This document shows positions 1-5,089 of a DNA stretch of 5,303 bases, piece by piece. A model generated the notes under the pieces. The model made no database searches. It saw nothing but the letters and a program-made list of their open reading frames with translations, and was not told the origin of the DNA. Numbering within the stretch: the stretch's first letter is position 1; each line of letters opens with the position of its first letter. The stretch is taken from assembly GCA_903930395.1 (NCBI GenBank), contig CAIYYE010000163.1, forward strand, positions 1 through 5,303. The letters are read 5' to 3'. The DNA is from an uncultured beta proteobacterium. GTDB lineage: Bacteria > Pseudomonadota > Gammaproteobacteria > Burkholderiales > Rhodocyclaceae. Both the position numbers and the translations under genes were made by a program.

Positions 1-1
1 C

Positions 2-379
2 CGACTGCGCACGGGTTACTCGCTGCAGCGGACCACCGACGAAAATGGCGCGCTGGACAATTCGCCTCGCCACATGCTCAAGCTCAACCTCGCCGTGCCG
101 ACCGGCATCCCCCACCTCATGGCCGGTACCGAAGGGCAATGGATTAGCGCCCGCAAGGCGTATGAAGGCACGGAACGGGTCGCTCCTTACCTGCTTGTCA
201 ATCTCAACCTCAGTTATGCCCCGGCTGGCCGCAACTGGGATACCTCGCTAGGCATCTACAACCTGTTCAACCAGAGTTATGCCGACCCGGTCGCCATCGA
301 CAACACGACAGCCCTGACCCGCTGGCAAATGCCGCAACTCGGGCGCAGCTTCATGTTGCGGTCAACGCTGCGCTTCTGA
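2..379 (+). CDS. TonB-dependent outer-membrane receptor, C-terminal fragment
   Basis: This is the 3' end of a gene that begins before the window; about 125 residues are visible in the frame starting at base 2, ending in TGA at 377-379. The fragment reads as alternating amphipathic beta strands of an outer-membrane barrel. Signs of the family are the segment NSPRHMLKLNLAVP, a later YLLVNLNLSYAP strand, the very typical IYNLFNQSYADP near the end, and a last strand ending LRSTLRF with the terminal phenylalanine recognised by the BAM machinery. Such receptors import siderophores, haem, vitamin B12 or other scarce ligands using TonB/ExbBD energy. The plug domain and TonB box are outside the window, so the ligand cannot be inferred. 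It converges with the minus-strand SIMPL gene, leaving 36 bp between the two stop codons. Confidence 0.9.
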   Translation, partial: RLRTGYSLQRTTDENGALDNSPRHMLKLNLAVPTGIPHLMAGTEGQWISARKAYEGTERVAPYLLVNLNLSYAPAGRNWDTSLGIYNLFNQSYADPVAIDNTTALTRWQMPQLGRSFMLRSTLRF

Positions 380-386
380 AAGCCTG

Positions 387-408
387 CACCCCGCCCTCGG
401 GCGTGGTG
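387..408. terminator. GC-rich hairpin between convergent genes
   Basis: CACCCCGCC (387-395) pairs with GGCGTGGTG (400-408) around a short CTCG loop, with a single internal C/T mismatch. It lies between two convergent stop codons (377-379 and 416-418), where a bidirectional terminator would be expected. No clear T tract follows on either strand, so intrinsic termination is only possible, not shown. Confidence 0.35.
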
Positions 409-415
409 ATTCGCT

Positions 416-1087
416 TCAATCAGCCAGCTCAATCTGCCCGCTGACCTGCGTCGTGACCAGGCTCTCACCGGCCTCGAGCGGGGCCGGTGCGGCATCGGCG
501 ACCATCGCCGCCCGCGTCGCGCGCATCAGGGGCATGGGCATGCCGCCGCCCTGCTGGACGTTGAGTTGCTTGATCTTCCAGCCTTTGCCCAGCTGTTCGG
601 CGATGACGACTGCCCGACTCTGAAAAGCGCGAATCGCCTCGCGGGTCGCCTCATCCTCGACCTTGCGGCGGGTTTCCGGCGAGGGCCGCAGGCTGACTTC
701 ACCGACCGCCAGGCGCATCTGCTGCAACTTGCCGAGTAGTTCGGAGACACTGGCCTGATCCTTCGATTCGAGGATCAGTTCGCTGCGCATGCGCCAGCCG
801 TCGATTTTCTGGGTCTGGCCATAGACCGGATACGTCGACTGCTGGCCGCTTTTGACCGAGACACCGGCCTTGCTGCGAATGAGCTTCAGGGCCTCGGCGA
901 TATCCGTATTCAGGCGCTGCGCCAGTTCGGCCGGGTTCTTGCCGCTGACTTCGCCATAAACGCTGGCCCGCACCATGTCGTTGGCGGCTGGCCGACTGGC
1001 CTCGGCCGACAGATCGACGAGCGCCCCGGCCTGAGCGGTGAGGCCGGCACAGCAGCCGGCAAGCAGGGTGGCGACATATTTTTTCAT
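416..1087 (-). CDS. Exported SIMPL-domain (DUF541) protein
   Basis: The 223-residue product starts MKKYVATLLAGCCAGLTAQA, a Sec signal peptide with a likely cut after AQA at residue 20. L9-A10-G11-C12 also fits a lipobox, but the hydrophobic stretch before it is very short, so signal peptidase I cleavage is preferred. The mature part matches the SIMPL/DUF541 pattern: a first strand LSAEASRPAANDMVRASVYGE, a long helix (AELAQRLNTDIAEALKLI), GQQSTYPVYG, GWRMRSELILES, and a second helical half with DEATREAIRAFQSRAVVIAEQLG. Length is normal for exported family members. Function is poorly defined; E. coli YggE is linked to oxidative stress. The ATG at 1087-1085 is chosen because it begins the signal peptide and overlaps the upstream stop as TGATG; the frame stays open to 1327 but that part only shadows the upstream gene. 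A weak AAGG precedes it, so translational coupling to the GlsB-like gene is likely. Confidence 0.9.
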   Translation of the reverse strand: MKKYVATLLAGCCAGLTAQAGALVDLSAEASRPAANDMVRASVYGEVSGKNPAELAQRLNTDIAEALKLIRSKAGVSVKSGQQSTYPVYGQTQKIDGWRMRSELILESKDQASVSELLGKLQQMRLAVGEVSLRPSPETRRKVEDEATREAIRAFQSRAVVIAEQLGKGWKIKQLNVQQGGGMPMPLMRATRAAMVADAAPAPLEAGESLVTTQVSGQIELAD

Positions 1088-1338
1088 CACGGTGCCTTGT
1101 TGCTGATCCGACCGTAAATCGCCAGCAGGACGATGGCAAGCACGACCGAAGCAATGAAGCCTGCCCCCTCGCCAGCCTGGTACCAGCCGAAGGCCTGGCC
1201 CAGCATGCCAGCCATGAATGACCCGCCAATACCGAGCAGGACCGTGGCGATGAAGCCCATGTTGTCCTTGCCCGGATGCAGGAGTTTGGCGATGACGCCA
1301 ACCACGAAACCAAGGACGATGGTCCATACGATTCCCAT
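1087..1338 (-). CDS. GlsB/YeaQ/YmgE family small membrane protein (transglycosylase-associated)
   Basis: This 83-residue, very hydrophobic protein has three predicted membrane segments, around residues 2-18, 29-48 and 58-77. The family signature is clear: GFVVGVIAKLLHPGKDN followed by GFIATVLLGIGGSFMAGMLG, and a last hydrophobic helix ending YGRISNKAP. It belongs to the family named transglycosylase-associated protein (PF04226). Members are inner-membrane proteins, often induced by general or acid stress, without a known enzymatic activity. The start at 1338 is preferred over the upstream in-frame ATG at 1470 because it gives the normal family length and is preceded by AAAGGG at a good distance; the extra 44 residues would be non-family sequence. 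Its stop shares one base with the SIMPL start, so the two are probably one transcript. Confidence 0.92.
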   Translation of the reverse strand: MGIVWTIVLGFVVGVIAKLLHPGKDNMGFIATVLLGIGGSFMAGMLGQAFGWYQAGEGAGFIASVVLAIVLLAIYGRISNKAP

Positions 1339-1358
1339 GTTTCTACCCTTTCGATCGA

Positions 1359-1386
1359 TTAAAAAGTCAGCCACAAGCTTTGGCTG
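1359..1386 (-). terminator. Short hairpin plus U run upstream of the GlsB-like gene
   Basis: CAGCCA (1368-1373) and TGGCTG (1381-1386) form a perfect 6-bp stem with a 7-base loop containing AAGCTT. Read on the minus strand it is followed within two bases by TTTTTAA. It lies about 90 bp after the LysR stop and only ~20 bp before the GlsB-like ATG's ribosome-binding region. It may terminate the LysR transcript, or act as an attenuator if the GlsB promoter is further upstream. The stem is short, so efficiency is uncertain. Confidence 0.4.
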
Positions 1387-1440
1387 GCACAGGGAGGTTA
1401 ACGCCCGGTCATGACGCTGGTTGGCACAGTTCAGTAAAGA

Positions 1441-1470
1441 ATTGTGCGGCAGGAAACAGTTTTTGGACAA
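1441..1470 (-). promoter_or_regulatory. Possible promoter for the GlsB-like/SIMPL pair
   Basis: On the minus strand TTGTCC (1470-1465, four of six consensus bases for -35) is followed after 18 bases by CACAAT (1446-1441, four of six for -10). Transcription would start near 1434 and give a leader of about 95 bases that includes the hairpin at 1368-1386. The gap 1339-1473 holds no gene. This is a by-eye match only. Confidence 0.25.
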
Positions 1471-1473
1471 TCG

Positions 1474-2358
1474 TTACGCCGCCAGCCGCTCGGCCAGTGT
1501 ATCCATGAGCACCCGGACCCGGTGCGGGACATGCCGATTGCTCGGCAACATGGCGTAGATGCCCAGCGCCGGAATCGGATAATCGGCGAGGATTTCCTCG
1601 ACCCGGCCACTGGCCAGAAACGTATCGGCAATGAAATCCGGCTGGCAACTGATGCCCAGCCCCTGCGCGGTTGCTTCGGTGAGCACGTCGCCATTGTTGG
1701 CATTGAGGCGGCTGCGGATATGAAAGTTCTCCAGTTGCCCATCGACCATGAAGGGCCAGACTTGGCTGCTGCCGGCGTTGGTGTAGCCCAGGCAAACGTG
1801 GTGAGCCAGTTCGGCCGGAGTTTCCGGGCATCCGTGACGGGCGAGATAGTCCGGCGAAGCAACGACGAGCAGTCGGCTGGAGCCGAGCTTGCGCGCCACA
1901 TCGCCGGACTCCAGCCGGCGCGTGATGCGGATCGACAGGTCTATGCCTTCCTCGATCAGATTGACGCGGCGGTCGCTGAAGTCCATGTCGAGCGAAACCT
2001 CGGGATAGCGTTGTGAAAAATCGAGGAGGATGGGCGCCAGCCGTTTCATGCCGTAGCTCAGCGGCAGGCTGATGCGGATGTTGCCGCGCGGATTCAGGCG
2101 CTCCTCGGCGACGCCGGTTTCGGCAGCGTCGACGAGGTTGAGGATGACCCGGCATTTCTCCAGGTAGGCCGTGCCGCCCGAGGTCAATGCCAGGCGCCGC
2201 GTACTGCGGGCCATGAGCTTGACGCCGAGATGCGCCTCCAGCGCGGCGATCTGTCGCGTCACGACGGAACGGGCAACACCAAGTTGCTGCGCCACGGCCG
2301 AAAAGCTGCCGAGTTCGGCCACCCGGACAAAAAGCTTCATCGCATCGAGTCTATCCAT
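1474..2358 (-). CDS. LysR-type transcriptional regulator (CrgA-like subgroup)
   Basis: The 294-residue product has the normal length for the family. Residues 1-60 are the winged helix-turn-helix: MDRLDAMKLFVRVAELGSFS, then AVAQQLGVARSVVTRQIAALE as the recognition region, and LGVKLMARSTRRLALTSGG as the wing. A linker helix (about 64-90) leads to a periplasmic-binding-protein-like effector domain from about residue 93 (NIRISLPLSYG), with DLSIRI, a LVVASPDYLARHG segment and GLGISCQPDFIAD typical of the CrgA-like LysR group. The start at 2358 fits this standard N-terminus; the ORF extends to 2496 but that part covers the intergenic region and the divergent gene. GGAAT lies 8-12 bases upstream as a modest ribosome site. 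It is transcribed divergently from the dioxygenase operon, the classic layout for a LysR protein controlling its neighbour and itself. The effector is unknown; aromatic or quinone-like compounds would suit the neighbouring enzyme. Confidence 0.93.
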   Translation of the reverse strand: MDRLDAMKLFVRVAELGSFSAVAQQLGVARSVVTRQIAALEAHLGVKLMARSTRRLALTSGGTAYLEKCRVILNLVDAAETGVAEERLNPRGNIRISLPLSYGMKRLAPILLDFSQRYPEVSLDMDFSDRRVNLIEEGIDLSIRITRRLESGDVARKLGSSRLLVVASPDYLARHGCPETPAELAHHVCLGYTNAGSSQVWPFMVDGQLENFHIRSRLNANNGDVLTEATAQGLGISCQPDFIADTFLASGRVEEILADYPIPALGIYAMLPSNRHVPHRVRVLMDTLAERLAA

Positions 2359-2360
2359 TG

Positions 2361-2375
2361 TTGCAATTCCAGCAA
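2361..2375. promoter_or_regulatory. Candidate LysR operator, T-N11-A dyad next to the regulator start
   Basis: TTGCAATTCCAGCAA is a dyad of TTGC and GCAA around 7 bases; its inner part TGC-N7-GCA fits the LysR-box rule T-N11-A. It touches the candidate -10 box of the regulator and lies two bases before its ATG, a position suited to autorepression. Confidence 0.45.
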
Positions 2376-2405
2376 TAGTAATTTGCACATTGTCGGCTAT
2401 TTCAA
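2375..2405 (-). promoter_or_regulatory. Possible promoter of the LysR gene
   Basis: On the minus strand TTGAAA (2405-2400, five of six -35 bases) is separated by 19 bases from TACTAT (2380-2375, four of six -10 bases). The spacing is slightly long. The candidate overlaps both dyads in the gap, which would allow regulation by occlusion. Transcription would begin very close to the start codon, leaving a short or no leader, which weakens the call. Confidence 0.3.
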
Positions 2406-2412
2406 TGCAAAT
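2381..2412. promoter_or_regulatory. Second dyad in the divergent control region
   Basis: ATTTGCA (2381-2387) and TGCAAAT (2406-2412) form a perfect 7-bp inverted repeat with an 18-base spacer, centred near the middle of the gap. The half-sites share the TTGC/GCAA core of the dyad at 2361-2375. LysR tetramers usually contact two such sites, one strong and one near the target promoter. A good sigma-70 promoter for the dioxygenase was not recognised by eye: TTGCAC at 2383-2388 could serve as -35, but the hexamer at the expected -10 (TGCAAA) is poor, as expected for an activator-dependent promoter. Confidence 0.4.
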
Positions 2413-2453
2413 AAGGGGCATACAGTGCAGCCATCGCCACAGGAGTTGCAGCA

Positions 2454-3257
2454 ATGACACAGATTCAACCCAGCCTTTTTGTCCCGCACGGTGCACCGAC
2501 CTTCGCCCTCAACCCGGGTGCGGCCGGCGCCGCCCTGGTCAACATGGCAGGCGCGCTGCCCCTGCCGCGCGCCATCGTCATCGTCAGCGCCCATTGGGAT
2601 ACGGCCGTACCGACCGTCGGTTTTGCCGAACGTCCGGAAACGATTCACGATTTCTGGGGTTTCCCGGATGAACTGTACGACATCCGCTACCCGGCTACCG
2701 GCTGCCGCGAGGCGTCCGAAGAAGTCGTCGCCGCCCTGAAGGCCGCCGGCCTGCCGGTCGCCACCGATGCCGGACGCGGTCTCGACCACGGCGCCTGGGT
2801 ACCGCTGCGCCTGATGTTCCCCGATGCCGACGTGCCGGTCATCCCGCTTTCCATCCAGAGCCATGGTGGCCCGCAAGCCGCCTACCAACTCGGTCAGGCG
2901 CTCGCCCCGCTGGCTGCCAGCGGCTTTCTCGTCATCGCCTCGGGCAATGTCACCCACAATTTGCGCGACTACCAGATGGCAGCCCGCAGCGGCGGTCAGA
3001 CACCCACCTATGTGCGCCACTTCACCGACTGGCTGGCCGACAAGCTTCACACTGGCGAGATCGACAATCTGCTCGACTATCGCCGGCAAGCACCGGGTGC
3101 CGCGCAGGCCCACCCGAGCGATGAACATTTGCTGCCCTTGTATGTCGCACTCGGTGCCGGCGGCGAAAACGCCGAAGCCCGCCGTTTCCATGCCGGGATC
3201 GACAACTTCGTCATCGCCATGGATGCCTATTCCTTTTCGCCAAAGCAAGGAGCCTGA
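2454..3257 (+). CDS. ygiD: Class III extradiol ring-cleavage dioxygenase, DODA/YgiD type
   Basis: The 267-residue protein belongs to the LigB-like DODA family, which opens catechol rings next to a hydroxyl pair using a metal and O2; E. coli YgiD cleaves DOPA at 4,5. Visible family motifs in order are SLFVPHGAPTF (His12), IVIVSAHWD (His47), TIHDFWGFPDELY (65-75), YPATG, GLDHGAWVPL (His112), PVIPLSIQ, VIASGNVTHNLRD (His168) and HPSDEHLLPLYVALGA (His225). His12, His47, His168 and His225 correspond to the four metal-site histidines of YgiD, with a constant offset of 9-10 residues, so the enzyme should be active. There is no signal peptide; it should be cytosolic. AGGAG at 2441-2445, 8 bases before ATG, supports the start. 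It is the first gene of a four-gene run and is two bases from the next start. The natural substrate is not given by sequence, and the symbol means family, not proven orthology. Confidence 0.9.
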   Translation: MTQIQPSLFVPHGAPTFALNPGAAGAALVNMAGALPLPRAIVIVSAHWDTAVPTVGFAERPETIHDFWGFPDELYDIRYPATGCREASEEVVAALKAAGLPVATDAGRGLDHGAWVPLRLMFPDADVPVIPLSIQSHGGPQAAYQLGQALAPLAASGFLVIASGNVTHNLRDYQMAARSGGQTPTYVRHFTDWLADKLHTGEIDNLLDYRRQAPGAAQAHPSDEHLLPLYVALGAGGENAEARRFHAGIDNFVIAMDAYSFSPKQGA

Positions 3258-3259
3258 GC

Positions 3260-3808
3260 ATGTCCCAGCACTACACCAGCACCGCCAAGGCCCTGCACTG
3301 GCTGATGGCTATCCTGCTTTTTGGCCTGCTTGCACTCGGCTTCTACATGCACGATCTGCCACTCTCGCCGGACAAGCTGAAACTCTACTCCTGGCACAAG
3401 TGGGCCGGAGTCAGCGCCTTCCTGCTCGTCTTTATCCGCTTGATCTGGCGTTTTACGCATCGCCCGCCGGCGCTGCCTGAAAGCATGCCGAAGATCATGC
3501 AGCTGGCCGCCCATGCCGGCCACCTGGCGCTCTACGGACTAATGATCGCCATCCCGCTGTCGGGCTGGCTGATGAGTTCGGCCAAGGGTTTCCAGACCGT
3601 CTGGTTCGGCCTACTGCCCATTCCCGACCTGCTCGACAAGAACAAGGAACTGGGCGACCTGCTGGCCACCGTCCACCAAAGCCTGAACCTGCTCTTCATC
3701 GCCGTGCTGGTCGGCCACATCGGCGCTGCCCTGAAACATCACTTCATCGACAAGGACGACATCCTGACCCGCATGTTGCCCCGTCATTCCAAGGAGAACC
3801 AAGCATGA
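3260..3808 (+). CDS. yceJ: Cytochrome b561 (bacterial CybB/YceJ family)
   Basis: The 182-residue inner-membrane protein has four predicted helices, about 12-31, 47-65, 88-106 and 139-160. The family pattern is clear: YTSTAKALHWLMAILLFG with His13, LYSWHKWAGV with His46, and TVHQSLN (His139) followed by VGHIGAALKHHFIDKD (His153). These four histidines are at the positions of the ligands for two b-type haems. Such proteins move electrons between the quinone pool and periplasmic acceptors; E. coli CybB oxidises superoxide to oxygen and passes electrons to ubiquinone. AAGGAG at 3247-3252 lies inside the end of the preceding gene, and the start is two bases after its stop. The stop overlaps the next start as ATGA. 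The yceJ symbol rests on the adjacent yceI-like gene, as in E. coli; cybB would be equally fair by sequence. Confidence 0.92.
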   Translation: MSQHYTSTAKALHWLMAILLFGLLALGFYMHDLPLSPDKLKLYSWHKWAGVSAFLLVFIRLIWRFTHRPPALPESMPKIMQLAAHAGHLALYGLMIAIPLSGWLMSSAKGFQTVWFGLLPIPDLLDKNKELGDLLATVHQSLNLLFIAVLVGHIGAALKHHFIDKDDILTRMLPRHSKENQA

Positions 3809-4359
3809 AACGTTTCGCCTTTGCCCTCGCCGTCGCTGCGCTTGTGCCTGCCGCGCAGGCCGTCGAATTCACCCAGGTTCAAGCTGAAAAGAGTGCCGTC
3901 ACTTTCGTCTACAAACAGATGGGGGTCGCGGTCGACGGGAAATTCAAGAAGTTTTCCAGCCAGCTCAATTTCGACCCGGCCAAGCCGACCGCCGCCAAGG
4001 CCAGCTTCGACGTCGATCTTGGCAGCGTCGATACCGGCGCCCCGGAAGGCGACCAGGAAGTGGCCGGCAAGCCGTGGTTCAACACCAAGGCTTTCCCGAC
4101 CGCGCGTTTCGTTTCCGGCAGCGTCAAGGCGCTGGGCGGCAACAAATACGAAGTCGCCGGTCAGCTCAGCATCAAGGGCAAGACGCAGGATGTCGTCGTG
4201 CCGGCCACCTTCACGACCCAGGGCAACACGGGCGTCTTTGACGGCAGCTTCACCATCCGCCGCGCCGACTTTGCCATCGGCGAAGGCGCCTGGGCCAAGT
4301 TCGACATCGTGGCCAACGATGTCGTGATCAAGTTTCGTATCACCGCTTCACCGAAATAA
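3805..4359 (+). CDS. YceI-family periplasmic protein, first copy
   Basis: The 184-residue product carries a signal peptide, MKRFAFALAVAALVPAAQA, with a likely cut after Ala19. The rest follows the YceI lipocalin-like beta-barrel fold that in characterised relatives binds polyisoprenoid chains: KSAVTFVYKQMGVAVDGKFKKF, SFDVDLGSVDTGAPEGDQE, WFNTKAFPTARFVSGSVKALG, YEVAGQLSIKGKTQDVVVPATF and a final RRADFAIGEGAW strand pair. It lacks the canonical DxxHS start motif of classical YceI and has KQMGV instead, marking it as a separate subtype from the next gene. The start overlaps the b561 stop by four bases (ATGA), with AAGGAG at 3791-3796, so it is translationally coupled. It may carry an isoprenoid, perhaps a quinone, next to the membrane haem protein; that role is inferred from the pairing. 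Confidence 0.92.
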   Translation: MKRFAFALAVAALVPAAQAVEFTQVQAEKSAVTFVYKQMGVAVDGKFKKFSSQLNFDPAKPTAAKASFDVDLGSVDTGAPEGDQEVAGKPWFNTKAFPTARFVSGSVKALGGNKYEVAGQLSIKGKTQDVVVPATFTTQGNTGVFDGSFTIRRADFAIGEGAWAKFDIVANDVVIKFRITASPK

Positions 4360-4386
4360 ACCCCAACCCACAACAGGAGAATCACC

Positions 4387-4956
4387 ATGAAAAAACAACT
4401 CGCCACCCTCGTCCTCGCCATTGCCGCCGCCAGCCCGGCCCTCGCCGCACCGGAAACCTTCACGCTGGACGGCACCCACAGTTTCCCGCGTTTCTCGTAC
4501 AGCCACTTCGGCTACTCGGTCCAGATGAGCCGCTTTGACAAGACCACCGGCACCATCGTCCTCGACAAGGCAGCCAAGACCGCCAAGGTCGACCTCGTCA
4601 TCGACACCAAGTCGGTAAGCACCGGTTCCGCGACCTTCAACGAGCATATCCAGGGTGAAGACTTCCTCGATACCGCCAAGTATCCGACCGCCACGTTCAA
4701 GTCCACCAAGGTGGTTTTTGAAGGCGACAAACCGGCCAGCATCGAAGGCAACCTGACCCTCAAGGGCGTCACCAAGCCGGTCACCCTGAAAGTGACTGGC
4801 TTCCACGCCATGCCGCACCCGATGATGAAAAAGGACGCCATCGGCGGCAACGCCACCGTCACCGTCAAGCGCACCGACTTCAACATGGGCAAGTACGCAC
4901 CCTACGTCGGCGACGAGGTGACCATCGACATCGCTGTCGAAGCAATCAAGCAGTAA
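4387..4956 (+). CDS. yceI: YceI-family polyisoprenoid-binding periplasmic protein, second copy
   Basis: The 189-residue product has a signal peptide ending SPALA, with a likely cut after Ala20. The mature protein is a classical YceI: TFTLDGTHSFPRFSYSHFGY near the start, then a VDLVIDTKSVSTGSATFNEH strand pair, FLDTAKYPTATFKST, IEGNLTLKGVTKPVTLKV, a FHAMPHPMMKKDAIGG loop and a closing VTVKRTDFNMGKYAPYVGDE segment. E. coli YceI is a periplasmic protein induced by high pH and osmotic stress; a Thermus relative binds a long isoprenoid chain in its barrel. AGGAGA at 4375-4380 precedes the start, which lies 27 bp after the first copy. The two copies differ clearly in sequence, so this is an old duplication or separate recruitment rather than a recent tandem duplication. 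It is the last gene of the operon, followed by a strong terminator. Confidence 0.95.
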   Translation: MKKQLATLVLAIAAASPALAAPETFTLDGTHSFPRFSYSHFGYSVQMSRFDKTTGTIVLDKAAKTAKVDLVIDTKSVSTGSATFNEHIQGEDFLDTAKYPTATFKSTKVVFEGDKPASIEGNLTLKGVTKPVTLKVTGFHAMPHPMMKKDAIGGNATVTVKRTDFNMGKYAPYVGDEVTIDIAVEAIKQ

Positions 4957-4965
4957 TCAGTATGG

Positions 4966-4981
4966 GGCGGTGAAACCCGCC
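4966..4981. other. Small hairpin after the last operon gene
   Basis: GGCGG (4966-4970) pairs with CCGCC (4977-4981) around a TGAAAC loop, ten bases after the yceI stop and just before the main terminator. It may protect the transcript end; no function is shown. Confidence 0.3.
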
Positions 4982-4988
4982 GGCAGAG

Positions 4989-5029
4989 AAATCGGGAAAT
5001 CACGGATTTTTGGTGATTTCCCGATTTTT
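4989..5029 (+). terminator. Intrinsic terminator of the dioxygenase-b561-YceI operon
   Basis: A perfect 15-bp stem is formed by 4989-5003 (AAATCGGGAAATCAC) and 5013-5027, with a 9-base loop (GGATTTTTG). The stem runs into a T tract, TTTTT to 5029 followed by G and TTTT. This is a textbook Rho-independent terminator 32 bp after the yceI stop. The A-rich left foot gives some T run on the opposite strand too, so it may work in both directions. Confidence 0.9.
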
Positions 5030-5089
5030 GTTTTAGTTGGTCCGGCTAGGGGGAGGTAGTCGACAAATTGGCTTGGGGTTCCGCCTTGC

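Noticed and set aside
1088..1327. N-terminal extension of the SIMPL frame
   Set aside because: The extra 80 residues overlap the GlsB-like gene and would bury the signal peptide; the ATG at 1087 gives an exported protein of normal length.
1409..2155. 248-codon minus-strand ORF overlapping the LysR gene in another frame
   Set aside because: Arg/Pro/His-rich translation typical of a frame shadow; the LysR frame accounts for the region.
2359..2496. 46-residue N-terminal extension of the LysR protein
   Set aside because: The LysR helix-turn-helix begins at MDRLDAMKLF in known relatives; the extension covers the divergent promoter region and the start of the dioxygenase gene.
2397..3248. 283-codon minus-strand ORF opposite the dioxygenase
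   Set aside because: It is antisense to a strongly supported gene with intact catalytic motifs; long open antisense frames are common in GC-rich coding DNA. No recognisable domain.
4989..5029. Considered whether this perfect inverted repeat is a mobile-element end or protein-binding site
   Set aside because: Stem followed directly by a T tract just after an operon end is fully explained as an intrinsic terminator.
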